64,000 nucleotides of DNA. Source: Lichenicola sp964247755 (GTDB lineage Bacteria > Pseudomonadota > Alphaproteobacteria > Acetobacterales > Acetobacteraceae). The notes beneath the pieces were generated by a model. That model worked only from the letters and a program-made list of their open reading frames with translations, did no database searches and was not told where the DNA came from. The DNA lies in contig CAXTVX010000003.1 in assembly GCA_964247755.1 (NCBI GenBank), positions 62,001 through 126,000 of the forward strand. Reading direction: 5' to 3'. Made by a program: the position numbers and the translations under genes. Position 1 is the first letter of the stretch. Each line of letters begins with the position of its first letter. Positions 50,953-60,622 of the stretch are shown here, piece by piece.

Positions 50953-53484
50953 ATGCTGACCGGGTTTCGCCTGTTCGCGCGCGTGGGCAGCGCGTCGTGC
51001 GTCCTGCTGGGCCTGTCGGTGCTGGCCGGCTGGATGATCGGCCACCGGGCGCCGTTGCAGATCCGTCCCGATCCGGGCGGGATGACGTCGCGCTCGGCGC
51101 TGGCGATCGTGCTCGGCGGCATGGCGCTCGGCCTGCGCAACGCGGGCCTGCCAGGGCCCGGCCGGCGCGCCGCGTCGCGCGTCTTCGCGGCATCGCTGCT
51201 GGGCGGCGCGCTCCTGTTCATCCTTGGCCACGCCGTGGCCGGCTACGACGTGCTCGGGTCGCTGCTGCCGCACCTGCCGTCGGGCGGACGCGGCCATGCC
51301 GGCAGGATCGCGCCGACCAGCGTGTTCTGCTTTGCCCTGCTCGGCCTGGCCGTGGTGCTGTCCGACCGGCGCGGCGTCGTCGCGCGTCGGATCGGCGACG
51401 GCTGCGCCCTGCTCGGGCTACTGGTCGCGGGTCTGGTCATGCTCTGCTACGCCTACGGCGTTCAGGAGCTGCGGGCGCTCATGATGAACAGCGTCATGGC
51501 GCTGTCCACGGCGTTCTGCCAGTTCGTGCTGTTCCTGGCCTGCCTCGCCAGCGGGCCGGGCCAGGGCGTGACCGCGCTGCTCTCGTCCGGCCGCGCCAGT
51601 GCCCGCAACTCGCGCATGCAGCTGCTGCTGGTGGTCCTGGTACCGTTCGTGATCGGGCTGCTGGCGCTGCGCGGGGTGCGGGAGGGGCTGCTGTCCACCG
51701 GGCTCGCGATGGCGATCGTGGTCGCCAGCACCGTGGTGTCGCTGGTGCTGCGGATCCTGCGCGACGGCAGCGTGCTGGACGACCTGGAGATCCGTCGCGG
51801 CGCCGCGGTCGCCGCCCAGATCCGGCTCACCGTCGAGCTGGAACAGCGCGTGCGCGAGCGCACCGCGAGCCTGGCGCTGAGCGAGGCGCGGCTGCGCACC
51901 TATTTCGACAATGCCCCCGAAGGACTGCTGCTGTTCCGGGTCACTCCGGACCACCGGTTCGTGGTCGAGTCGATCAGCCCGTCGCTGCGCGCCCTCTACC
52001 ACCTCGGAGCGCAGGATCCCGCCGACATCACGCTGGACATGCTGTTCCCCCTCGACCCGGTCGCGGGGATGCCGTCGCTGATCGCGCAGTGCCTGCAATC
52101 AGGCCGTCCGTGCCGCACCACCGCACGGCGGGAGATCGCGGGGCAGAACCGGCTGCTCGACGTGATCCTGGCGCCGGTGCCGGCCGGGCCGGACGAGGGC
52201 CGGCTGATCGCGGCCAGCCTGCGCGACGTGACCGAGGTCGAGAAGCGCGAGGAGCAGCTGCGCCAGAGCCAGAAGATGGAGGCGGTGGGCCAGCTCACCG
52301 GGGGCCTCGCGCACGACTTCAACAACCTGCTGACCGGCATCACCGGCAGCCTGGAGCTGATGCGGACGCGCGTCGCCCAGGGGCGCATCGGTGAACTCGA
52401 CCGCTACATCGAGACCGCGCAGACGGCGGCGGATCGGGCGGCGGCGCTGACGCACCGCCTGCTCGCCTTTTCCCGTCGGCAGACGCTGGATCCACGTCCG
52501 ACCGAGGTGGACCGTGTGGTGGCCGGCATGGAGGAGCTGATCCGCCGCACCGTCGGCCCGGAGATCGCGATCGAGGCGACCACGGAGACCGGGCTGTGGA
52601 CCACCCTGGTCGATGCCAACCAGCTGGAGAACGCGCTGCTCAACCTGTGCATCAACGCCCGCGACGCCATGCCGGGCGGCGGGCGGCTGCTGATCACGGT
52701 CGGCAACGTCGTGGTCGAGACCATCACCTCCGCCGCGGCCGAGTCGCCCGCACCCGCGGATCCGACCGACGACCTGCCGCCCGGATGCTATGTCCGCCTG
52801 CGCGTGACCGATACCGGCGCCGGGATGTCGCCGGAGGTGATGGCCCGGGCATTCGACCCATTCTTCACCACCAAGCCGCTTGGCCAGGGCACCGGGCTCG
52901 GCCTGTCGATGACCTATGGCTTCGTGCGCCAGTCCGGCGGCCACGTGCAGATCGTGTCGGCGCCTGGCGAAGGCACCTCGATCAGCCTGCACCTGCCCTG
53001 CCACAAGCCGGCGCCGGCCGACGCCGAGGCACCCGCCCAGGTCCCGGTTGCGACTACCGGGGTGATCGCGCGCGACAGGACGGTGCTGGTGGTGGATGAC
53101 GAGCAGGCGATCCGCGACATCGTGGTCGAGGTGCTGGAGGAGCTCGGCTGCCGCACGCTTGCGGCGGAGGACGCGGCGGCGGCGTTGGCGCTGCTGCGGT
53201 CGGATGTCGCCATCGACCTGCTGGTGAGCGATGTCGGGCTGCCGAACGGCATGAACGGACGCCAGCTCGCCGACGCGGCGCGGCTGCTGCGGCCCGAGCT
53301 CGGCGTGCTGTTCATCACCGGCTACGCCGCCAACGCGGTGCTGGGGCAGTCCGGCCTGCCGCGCGGCATGCAGGTGCTGACCAAGCCGTTCACGATCGAC
53401 CGGCTCACCGGCCGCATCGAGGCGCTGCTGAAGCGGCCCGACCCCGCGCCCGCCGGGCGGAGGGCGATGCCGGTCCCCTCGTGA
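50953..53484 (+). CDS. Membrane hybrid histidine kinase with C-terminal receiver
   Basis: An 843-residue kinase. The N-terminal ~270 residues contain about eight membrane helices in a MASE-like arrangement with no named sensor. A coiled coil (~285-310), a PAS domain (~312-430), HisKA with His454 (GGLAHDFNNLL), HATPase (DTGAGMSPE, GTGLGLSMTYGF) and a receiver from ~710 with Asp760 (VSDVGLPNGMNG) and Lys811 follow. No separate output protein is adjacent, so it may signal through a phosphotransfer protein. It converges with the RND operon, with only 6 nt between the stops. Confidence 0.92.
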   Translation: MLTGFRLFARVGSASCVLLGLSVLAGWMIGHRAPLQIRPDPGGMTSRSALAIVLGGMALGLRNAGLPGPGRRAASRVFAASLLGGALLFILGHAVAGYDVLGSLLPHLPSGGRGHAGRIAPTSVFCFALLGLAVVLSDRRGVVARRIGDGCALLGLLVAGLVMLCYAYGVQELRALMMNSVMALSTAFCQFVLFLACLASGPGQGVTALLSSGRASARNSRMQLLLVVLVPFVIGLLALRGVREGLLSTGLAMAIVVASTVVSLVLRILRDGSVLDDLEIRRGAAVAAQIRLTVELEQRVRERTASLALSEARLRTYFDNAPEGLLLFRVTPDHRFVVESISPSLRALYHLGAQDPADITLDMLFPLDPVAGMPSLIAQCLQSGRPCRTTARREIAGQNRLLDVILAPVPAGPDEGRLIAASLRDVTEVEKREEQLRQSQKMEAVGQLTGGLAHDFNNLLTGITGSLELMRTRVAQGRIGELDRYIETAQTAADRAAALTHRLLAFSRRQTLDPRPTEVDRVVAGMEELIRRTVGPEIAIEATTETGLWTTLVDANQLENALLNLCINARDAMPGGGRLLITVGNVVVETITSAAAESPAPADPTDDLPPGCYVRLRVTDTGAGMSPEVMARAFDPFFTTKPLGQGTGLGLSMTYGFVRQSGGHVQIVSAPGEGTSISLHLPCHKPAPADAEAPAQVPVATTGVIARDRTVLVVDDEQAIRDIVVEVLEELGCRTLAAEDAAAALALLRSDVAIDLLVSDVGLPNGMNGRQLADAARLLRPELGVLFITGYAANAVLGQSGLPRGMQVLTKPFTIDRLTGRIEALLKRPDPAPAGRRAMPVPS

Positions 53485-53490
53485 GGGGGT

Positions 53491-56400
53491 TCAGGCCGTT
53501 GCCATCTGGCGCCTTGCGGCGGCCACGCGGTCGGAGGCCAGCAGCATGTAGACGGCGGGCAGCACGAACAGGGTGAACAGGGTGCCGATCGCCAGGCCCG
53601 AGGCGATCACCAGGCCCATCACGAAGCGCGACGCGGCGCCGGCGCCGGTGGCGAACACCAGCGGCATCACGCCCAGCACCATGGCGGCGGTGGTCATCAG
53701 GATCGGCCGCAGCCGCAGCGCGCAGGCACGCTCGATCGCCTCGCGCTTGGACAGGCCCAGCACCTGGCTTTCCTTGGCCACCTCGACGATCAGGATGCCG
53801 TGCTTGCTGATCAGCCCCATCAGCGTGACCAGGCCCACCTCGGTGAACAGGTTGATGCTGGCGCCGCCCACGCCGGCCCACACGAACAGCAGGGCGCCGG
53901 CGATCGACATCGGCACCGAGACCAGGATGATCAGCGGGTCGCGGAAGCTCTCGAACAGGGCGGCGAGTGCCAGGTAGGTGATCACGACGGCCAGCGCGAA
54001 GGTGGCGGCGAAGCCACCCGTCTCCTGCACGAACTGGCGCAGCGGCCCGGTGGTGTCGGTGACGTAGCCGGCCGGCAGCATCTGCGCCGACAGGTGCTGG
54101 AGGTAGTCGTAGGCCTGTCCCTGCGTGACGCCGGGGGCAGGCAGCGCCTGGACCGTGGTGGCGTTGAGCTGCTGGAAGTGGGCGATCGACTCCGGCACCA
54201 CGCTGTCGGCGACGTGCGCCACCGAGCGCAGCGGCACCGACACGCCGTTCACCGACTTGATGGGGTAGTCCAGGATCTGGTCCGGGTTAAGGCGGAACCG
54301 CCGCATCGCCAGCGGCTCGACCTTGTAGGAGCGCTGGTCGGTGGAGAAGAAGCCGGTGTAGTTGCCGCCGAGCATGGCGTTGAGCGAGTTGCCGAGGTCG
54401 TTCATGGTCAGGTCGAGCGTGGCGAGCTTGGCGCGGTCGATGACGATTGTGGATTGCGGCTGGTCGATCTTGAGGTCCTTGTCGGCGTAGGCGAACAGGC
54501 CGCTGGCGCGCACCCGGGCCAGGAACACGTCCGACACCTGGTTCAGCTGCGCAAAGTCGCCCGTGCTCTGCAGCACGAACTGGATCGGAAGGCCGTAGGA
54601 GCCGGGAAGATACGGGTTGGCGAAGATCGCCATTTCCGCACCCGGAATCCTGGCGAGCTTTTCCTGCACCTCGTTGGCGATCGTGGACTCGCTCCGTGTG
54701 CGCTGGCTCCAATCCTTCAGCTCCAGGCCTCCCTGTATGTTCGGGGCCTGGCTGAAGATGAAGAAGTCCTTCATCTCCGGTACTGCCTTGTAGATGTCGA
54801 CGATGCTCGGGTTGTAGCGGGCCAGCGCGTCCAGCGTGATGTTCGGCGCGCTGCTGCCGGAGACGGACAGCTCGCCCGTATCCTCGGCCGGCGACAGCTC
54901 GTGCTTGGCGTGGCCGTAGAGATACCAGGTGCTGCCGAGCACGAGCAGCCCGACCAGCAGCACCACCGGCCGCACCCGCAGGCTCGCCCGCAGCATCGCG
55001 CTGTAGCCGCGCTGCACCAGGTCCAGCGCGTGCTCGCTGCCCCGCTCCATCCGCTCGGCGAGCGGCATGCGCGTGCCGGGCGCGCTGCGCGCGCGCAGCA
55101 GGCGCGAGCTCATCATCGGCGACAGCGTCAGCGCCAGCAGCGCAGACACGGTGACAGCACCGGCGAGCGTGAACGCGAACTCGATGAACAGCGCCCCCGT
55201 CAGCCCGCCCTGCAGCCCGAGCGGCACGTAGGCCGCGATCAGCACCACCGTCATGGCCAGGATCGGCTGCACCAGTTCGCGCGCCGCCGCCACCGCGGCT
55301 GCCACCGGCGTCAGCCCGCGGGCGAGGTAGCGGTTGACGTTCTCGACCACGATGATGGCGTCGTCCACCACCAGCCCGATCGCCAGCACCAGCGCCAGCA
55401 GGGTGAGCAGGTTGATGGAGAACCCCATCGCCGCCATCATCGCGAAGGTGCCGACCAGCGACAGCGGGATCGTCACCAGCGGTACCAGCACCGAGCGCGG
55501 CGAGCCGAGAAAGGCGAACACCACGAGCGCCACGATCGCCAGCGACTCCGCCAGCGTCACCACCACCTCGTGGATGGAGGCACGGATGTAGTCGCCGTTG
55601 TCGTTCAGCACCGTGATGTGGATCGCGGGCGGCATCTGCTGGCGCAACGCCGCGATCTTCGCCTCGAGGTCGTGCGACACTGCCAGCGCGTTCGCCGACG
55701 GTGTCGCCTTGATGTCGATGTAGACGCCTCCGCGGTTGTTGGCGATCGCCTGGAAGTTGTCCGGATCGCTGCCGAATTCGACCTGCGCCACGTCACCCAG
55801 GCGGATGATGTGCAGCGCGTTCTGCCGGATGATCAGGTCCCGGAACTGCGCGGCGTCGTGCAGGCTGGAGGTGATGTCCAGGTTCACGCTCACGGCGCCG
55901 CCGAGCGTGTTGCCGACGCCGGTGACGAAGTTGTTGTTGCCGAGTGCGGTGGAAACGTCGGCAGGCGTGAGTCCGTAGGCGGCCAGACGCTCCGGGTCGA
56001 GCCAGACGCGCATCACCACGTTCGGCGCACCGTTGACGTTGACGCTCTGCACGCCGGGAACTGCCTGCAGCCGTGGCGCCACCACCCGCTGCACGTAGTC
56101 GCTGACCTTGGACGGCGGCAGCACGTCGCTGTCCACGGTGATGCCCATGACGCCACCACCGCTCGAGTACATGGTGATCGCCGACGCCTGCACGCCGGGC
56201 GGGAACTGCGAGGTCGCAGCGGTGACGTAGGACTGGATCTCGGCCAGGGCGCGTGCCGGGTCGTAGTTCAGCTTGAGGCTGACCACGATGTCGGACAGGC
56301 CGATCGAGGAGGTCGAGGTCATGGTGTCGATGCCCTGCGCCTGGCTGATCTTGCCCTCCAGCGGCGTGGTGACGAAGCCGGCGACGGTGGCCGGATCGGC

Positions 56401-56559
56401 GCCGTAGTAGCTGGTCTGGATCTCCACCGTGCCGGTGACGATGTGCGGGAACTTCTCCACCGGCATGGCCTGCTCGGCGCGCAGTCCGAACACGAGCACG
56501 AGGATGGAGACCACGCAGGACAGCACGATCCGGTGGATGAACAGGTCGGTCACGCGCAT
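53491..56559 (-). CDS. RND efflux pump, inner-membrane permease
   Basis: A 1022-residue AcrB-family transporter with twelve helices and two large periplasmic domains. The proton-relay Asp pair is visible in GLVVDDAIIVVENVNRYL. LTLLALVLAIG and the second-half block GLISKHGILIVEVAKESQVLG are intact, as is GVMPLVFATGAGAASR. Length fits hydrophobe/amphiphile efflux pumps. The start is 13 nt after the adaptor stop. Substrates cannot be inferred. It is the last gene of the OMF-adaptor-permease operon. Confidence 0.95.
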   Translation of the reverse strand: MRVTDLFIHRIVLSCVVSILVLVFGLRAEQAMPVEKFPHIVTGTVEIQTSYYGADPATVAGFVTTPLEGKISQAQGIDTMTSTSSIGLSDIVVSLKLNYDPARALAEIQSYVTAATSQFPPGVQASAITMYSSGGGVMGITVDSDVLPPSKVSDYVQRVVAPRLQAVPGVQSVNVNGAPNVVMRVWLDPERLAAYGLTPADVSTALGNNNFVTGVGNTLGGAVSVNLDITSSLHDAAQFRDLIIRQNALHIIRLGDVAQVEFGSDPDNFQAIANNRGGVYIDIKATPSANALAVSHDLEAKIAALRQQMPPAIHITVLNDNGDYIRASIHEVVVTLAESLAIVALVVFAFLGSPRSVLVPLVTIPLSLVGTFAMMAAMGFSINLLTLLALVLAIGLVVDDAIIVVENVNRYLARGLTPVAAAVAAARELVQPILAMTVVLIAAYVPLGLQGGLTGALFIEFAFTLAGAVTVSALLALTLSPMMSSRLLRARSAPGTRMPLAERMERGSEHALDLVQRGYSAMLRASLRVRPVVLLVGLLVLGSTWYLYGHAKHELSPAEDTGELSVSGSSAPNITLDALARYNPSIVDIYKAVPEMKDFFIFSQAPNIQGGLELKDWSQRTRSESTIANEVQEKLARIPGAEMAIFANPYLPGSYGLPIQFVLQSTGDFAQLNQVSDVFLARVRASGLFAYADKDLKIDQPQSTIVIDRAKLATLDLTMNDLGNSLNAMLGGNYTGFFSTDQRSYKVEPLAMRRFRLNPDQILDYPIKSVNGVSVPLRSVAHVADSVVPESIAHFQQLNATTVQALPAPGVTQGQAYDYLQHLSAQMLPAGYVTDTTGPLRQFVQETGGFAATFALAVVITYLALAALFESFRDPLIILVSVPMSIAGALLFVWAGVGGASINLFTEVGLVTLMGLISKHGILIVEVAKESQVLGLSKREAIERACALRLRPILMTTAAMVLGVMPLVFATGAGAASRFVMGLVIASGLAIGTLFTLFVLPAVYMLLASDRVAAARRQMATA

Positions 56560-56572
56560 CGGCTGCTGCTCC

Positions 56573-57781
56573 TCACTCTTCCGCAGGGTCCGGCGTCAGC
56601 TCGTTCGGTGGCTGGACCCGGTTGTCGATCACCACGGACGCGCCGCTGCGCAGCTTGATCTGGCCGGCGGTGACCACGGTGTCGCCGTCGTGCAGCCCGG
56701 CGGTCACCACCACCCGGTCGCCCTGCATGCCCCCCAGCGTCACCACCCGCGAAGTGGCCAGGAACACCGGTGCGCTCCCCGGTGCGCCTCCCGGCTGCGG
56801 CGTGAGCACGTAGACGAAGTCGCCATACGGGTTGAAGCTGACTGCCGTCTGCGGCACCGCCAGGACCTCCTGCGACGGCCCCAGGTCGAGGCGTGCCACC
56901 GCGAACATGCCGGGCAGCAGCGCGTGGTCGCGGTTGTCCAGGCTGGCGCGCACCGAGGCCATGCGGCTCTGCGCATCGATCCGGCTGTCCAGCGCCTGCA
57001 CCGCGGCGTGGAACACCCGGCCGGGATAGGTGTCGACGCTGATGTCCACCGTGCGCCCGGGCCGGACGTCGCCCACCTGCTGCTGCGGCACCGAGAAGTC
57101 GACGTAGATCGGGTCCAGCGCCTGCAGCGTGGTCACCGCGGTGCCGGGCGGCAGGTATTGGCCGAGGTCGACCTCGCGTATGCCGAGCCGCCCGCTGAAC
57201 GGCGCACGCACGATCTTCTCGTCCATCGCCTGCGCCTGCGCTGCGACCTGGGCCTGGTAGCTGCGCAGGTTGGCGGTGTCGAGGTCGAGCGTGGCGTGGC
57301 TGACCGCCTGCGCCTCGAACTGCTTCTGGTCGCGCTGGAGGTTGGTGCTGTAGAGCGCCACCTCCGCCTGGAGCTGCTGCAGCTTGGCCGGATCGTCATA
57401 CTGGCGCAGGCGCAGCAGCACGGTGCCGACCTTGACGTCCTGCCCCGACTGGAAGTCGATCTCGTCGACGATGCCGGGCACCTGCGCCGACAGGTCCGCC
57501 CCCTGCACCGCCCGCACCTGACCATACGCCTTGAGCCGGTCCTGCCAGGGCTGCCGGCGCACCACGATGTCCGACACCGTCTGCGGCGGCTCGGCCGCCT
57601 GGACAGCCCCCTGGGCAGCCCCCTGGGCGGCCGCAGCCGGGGCGGCGCGATGGGCGAGGTGCCAGACCGGGTAGGCAGCCACCGCCAGCACCAGGAGCAG
57701 CAGCAGGACCATGCGTGTCCGCGTCATGAAGGCGTTCCGTCGCAGCTCGGGATGGAGGGATGGGTCGGCAGGAACGCTCAT
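56573..57781 (-). CDS. RND efflux pump, periplasmic adaptor (MFP)
   Basis: A 402-residue membrane-fusion protein. An N-terminal anchor helix (~22-42) leads to the split lipoyl/coiled-coil region (GIVDEIDFQSGQDVKVG and later VRAPFSGRLGIREVDLGQYL), then beta-barrel and membrane-proximal domains. A short Ala/Gln repeat (AAQGAAQGAVQ) lies in the periplasmic linker. It bridges the permease and the outer-membrane channel. The ATG overlaps the OMF stop as ATGA; a second ATG 18 codons downstream (MTRTRM) is possible. Confidence 0.94.
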   Translation of the reverse strand: MSVPADPSLHPELRRNAFMTRTRMVLLLLLVLAVAAYPVWHLAHRAAPAAAAQGAAQGAVQAAEPPQTVSDIVVRRQPWQDRLKAYGQVRAVQGADLSAQVPGIVDEIDFQSGQDVKVGTVLLRLRQYDDPAKLQQLQAEVALYSTNLQRDQKQFEAQAVSHATLDLDTANLRSYQAQVAAQAQAMDEKIVRAPFSGRLGIREVDLGQYLPPGTAVTTLQALDPIYVDFSVPQQQVGDVRPGRTVDISVDTYPGRVFHAAVQALDSRIDAQSRMASVRASLDNRDHALLPGMFAVARLDLGPSQEVLAVPQTAVSFNPYGDFVYVLTPQPGGAPGSAPVFLATSRVVTLGGMQGDRVVVTAGLHDGDTVVTAGQIKLRSGASVVIDNRVQPPNELTPDPAEE

Positions 57782-59319
57782 GGCAGCGGCGAGCTCAGCA
57801 GGCCGGGCGGCGGCGGCGGCAGGTCGCCGCGGTGCCACCAGCCACCGCCCAGCGCCTGGAACAGCAGGACGGTGTCGGCATAGCGCGCCGCCTGCGCCCG
57901 GATCAGGGTGATCACCGCGGTCTGATAGGTCTGTTCCGCCGTCAGCACGCTGAGGTAGGACACGCCCCCCAGCCTGTATTGCAGGCTGGCCAGCGACAGC
58001 CCGCGCTGCCCGGCCTCGGCGGCGGTCAGGGCATACTGGAGGTTTACCGCGTCGTTCTGCAGCTGCGCCAGCACGTCGGCCACGTTCTGGAACGCCGTCA
58101 CCACCGTGTTGCGCCAGGACGCCGCCGCCTCCAGCAGTGCCGCCTTCTGCGCACGCTGCTTGTGCAGCAGCTGGCCCGCGTCGAAGATCGGCTGCACCGC
58201 CTGGTTCACCAGCGACCACAACCCGTTGCCCGGGCTGAACAGCTGGTGGATGTCGCCGGCTGACGAGCCGACCGAGGCCTGGAGCGTCACCTGCGGCAGG
58301 CGTTGCGAGATCGCCACGCCCAGCGCCGCGCTCTGCTGGTGCAGGGTCTCCTGCGCCGCCAGGATGTCGGGACGCTGCACCAGCAGAGCCGACGGCAGGC
58401 TCACCGGCAGGCTGTCCGGCAGGGTCAGCTGCTCCAGGGTGATGGCGGGAAGCGCGACCTCGGACGGCGCCTGCCCCAGATAGGCGGCGATCTGGTCGCG
58501 CGTCTGCACCAGCTCGGTCTGCAGCGGCACCAGCACCGTCTGCGCCTGCGCCACCTGCGCCTGCTGGGTGGCGACGTCGGTGCCGGTGGCGCCGCCGAGC
58601 TGGAACTGCTGGCGCACCGTGTCGAGCTGCTTCTGCTCGAAGCCGATCAGCTGCTGCTGCACCGCGATCTGGGCGCGCAGCGACGCCGCCTGGATCGCGC
58701 TGGTCACCACGCCCGCGGTCAGCGACAGCACCGCCGCCTCCAGCTCGAACCGCTGGTAGCCCGCCTGCGCGCCCGCCTGCTCGATCGCCCGGCGCAGGCC
58801 GCCCCACACGTCGAAGGTGTAGCTGAGGTTCAGCTGGGCGTTGTACTGGGTGAACAGTTCCGCCTGCGTGCTCGGGAACCCTGGCTCCTCGTAGTTCAGC
58901 GGCGCCTCCTGCCGGCCGCGCAGCACCTGGCCGGTGATGGTCGGGAACAGCGTGCCCTCCTGCGCCAGCTCCAGCTCCTGCGCCTGCCGCAGCGCCTGGC
59001 GCGCTGCCTCCAGGTTCGGGTTGTCGCGCAGCGCCTGCGCCACCAGCGCCGACAGGGCCCGCGAATGGAACAGCGTCCACCAGTCGCCGGGAAGGTCGGC
59101 GCCCGGCACCAGCGTCTGCGCCGCCCCGCCCGCCGTGCCGGACGACGCCGTGCGCGCCGCCGGCGCCTGCTCGTTGTAGCGGCCAGGCACAGCCAGAACC
59201 GGACGGTGGAAGTCAGGACCAACCTCGCAGCCGCACAACATGGCCGGCAGCAGAGCCATGGCCAGACGCGACCGCAGGACGAGGCGGCTGTGCTTGGATG
59301 TGTCTACGCGCGCCGGCAT
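57778..59319 (-). CDS. RND efflux pump, outer-membrane factor lipoprotein (NodT/OprM type)
   Basis: A 513-residue TolC-superfamily channel. The signal peptide ends in a lipobox, LPAMLCGC, giving a lipidated Cys near residue 31. CEVGPDFHRP and the two repeated outer-membrane-efflux domains with DNPNLEAARQALRQAQ and VQRPDILAAQETLHQQ are clear. The start at 59319 was chosen because GAGGAAAC precedes it; a longer in-frame start adds 28 residues. It is the promoter-proximal gene of the pump operon. Confidence 0.94.
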   Translation of the reverse strand: MPARVDTSKHSRLVLRSRLAMALLPAMLCGCEVGPDFHRPVLAVPGRYNEQAPAARTASSGTAGGAAQTLVPGADLPGDWWTLFHSRALSALVAQALRDNPNLEAARQALRQAQELELAQEGTLFPTITGQVLRGRQEAPLNYEEPGFPSTQAELFTQYNAQLNLSYTFDVWGGLRRAIEQAGAQAGYQRFELEAAVLSLTAGVVTSAIQAASLRAQIAVQQQLIGFEQKQLDTVRQQFQLGGATGTDVATQQAQVAQAQTVLVPLQTELVQTRDQIAAYLGQAPSEVALPAITLEQLTLPDSLPVSLPSALLVQRPDILAAQETLHQQSAALGVAISQRLPQVTLQASVGSSAGDIHQLFSPGNGLWSLVNQAVQPIFDAGQLLHKQRAQKAALLEAAASWRNTVVTAFQNVADVLAQLQNDAVNLQYALTAAEAGQRGLSLASLQYRLGGVSYLSVLTAEQTYQTAVITLIRAQAARYADTVLLFQALGGGWWHRGDLPPPPPGLLSSPLP

Positions 59320-59678
59320 GTTTCCTCGTCGCAGCCGCCTGGTTGTCGGCGACCGTCGTTGCTGTGACAGCAGGTTCCGTGCCAGCTGGACGGCGCGGAC
59401 CATAACCGTTCAAGCGCTTGTTTTCACATTACATCTTGGACGGTCGGTGACGACACCGTATCGATGTGGTGGCGGGTATCGCCACAAGATGGCAACCTGC
59501 CTCAACTTCTGGACACCGGTCCTGTTGTCGCCGGATCCTGAGCGGGACGAAAGTCGTGGGCAGACGCCTTGGGACGTCGGAGCATGCGACCATGCCGAGA
59601 CGCGCACAGGTCCAGCCGAAGCGGGATGACAGGCACGACCTCGTTTCCGCCGAGATTCCGGCCGTGCCGGCAGACGGC
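59320..59678. other. 359-bp intergenic region upstream of the efflux operon
   Basis: No coding frame is convincing. It holds the palindrome at 59411-59420, a CGGTG/CACCG hairpin near 59445-59458, and presumably the efflux operon promoter. Its far end is the 3' flank of the DNA methyltransferase gene. Confidence 0.55.
59411..59420. promoter_or_regulatory. Palindrome CAAGCGCTTG upstream of the RND operon
   Basis: A perfect 10-bp palindrome in an AT-richer stretch about 90 bp upstream of the outer-membrane factor start. It has the size of half an operator for a dimeric repressor. No regulator gene is adjacent, so the binding protein is unknown. Confidence 0.35.
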
Positions 59679-60569
59679 TCAGGCGGCGCGCGCCGCCTTC
59701 ATGGACGCCAGCAGCCGGCCGCGGGCGATCCCGACATAGCCGGCGTCGAGGTCGATGCCGATGCCGCGGGCACCCTCCTGCTCGGCCGCCAGCAGCGTAG
59801 TCCCGGTGCCCATGAACGGGTCCAGCACCACCGGCGACGGCTTGCCGTGCAGGCGCACGCACATGCGCGGCAGCATGATCGGGAAGGTGCCGGGGTGGTC
59901 GAACTTCTGCGACCGGTTGCGCACCGTCTCGTACGGGATGAACCAGCTGTCGCCGCGGCAGCGCAGGTCCTGGGCGTGGCCACGCCTGGCGATGTTGGTC
60001 TTGTCCTTGAACGGCACGCCCACCGCCAGGCGCTTGAGCGGCACCGCGCCGTCCTGCGTCAGGTGGAAAACGTGCTCGTGGTTGCGATGAAGGTAGCGGG
60101 CGCTGTTGATCGGCTTGAAGTGGCCGACCGTCTCGTCGCCGATCGAGATCGACTTCACCCAGGTGATGTGGTTCTGCAGCCGGAACAGGCCGCGCAGCCG
60201 CACGATCAGCTCGAACGGCAGCCACGGCATGGCGCTGGACCCGGTGATGTTGAGAAAGAACGAGGCGTCCGGGCGCATCACCCGGCGTATGCCGGTCGCC
60301 ACCTCCAGCATCCAGTCGAGGTAGTCCTGCTCCGCGCGCCGGTCGCCGTAGGAGCGGTAGGCGAGGCCGATGTTGTAGGGCGGCGAGGTCACCACCACGT
60401 CGACCGACGCGGCGGGAAGCCGCTCCATGACCCGCAGGCAGTCGCCGCGATACAGGATGTGCCGCCCCGCCCACTGCCGCCGGGCGACCGGCTCGACGGC
60501 GACCGGATCGCGGGCCTGGGCAGGAGGGCGATGAGCCGAATCGGTGTCGAGCGAGTCGAATGGCGTCAT
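59679..60569 (-). CDS. Orphan site-specific DNA methyltransferase (N4-cytosine/N6-adenine class)
   Basis: A 296-residue amino-methyltransferase of the beta class. The catalytic TSPPYN is at residues 61-66 and the SAM-binding DPFMGTGTT near residue 250, so motif IV precedes motif I. It lacks the C-terminal extension of CcrM (about 360 residues), so it is probably not the cell-cycle GANTC enzyme. No restriction endonuclease or specificity gene is adjacent, so it acts as an orphan. Target base and site cannot be told from sequence. It follows mltA by 53 nt. Confidence 0.88.
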   Translation of the reverse strand: MTPFDSLDTDSAHRPPAQARDPVAVEPVARRQWAGRHILYRGDCLRVMERLPAASVDVVVTSPPYNIGLAYRSYGDRRAEQDYLDWMLEVATGIRRVMRPDASFFLNITGSSAMPWLPFELIVRLRGLFRLQNHITWVKSISIGDETVGHFKPINSARYLHRNHEHVFHLTQDGAVPLKRLAVGVPFKDKTNIARRGHAQDLRCRGDSWFIPYETVRNRSQKFDHPGTFPIMLPRMCVRLHGKPSPVVLDPFMGTGTTLLAAEQEGARGIGIDLDAGYVGIARGRLLASMKAARAA

Positions 60570-60622
60570 GGCAGGAGTATCACCAGGACGTGGCTGATCC
60601 GGCCAGACTCATGCCCCGGTTT

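Noticed and set aside
59679..60569. CcrM cell-cycle methyltransferase
   Set aside because: The protein is about 60 residues too short and lacks the C-terminal domain of CcrM, although the core motifs are shared.
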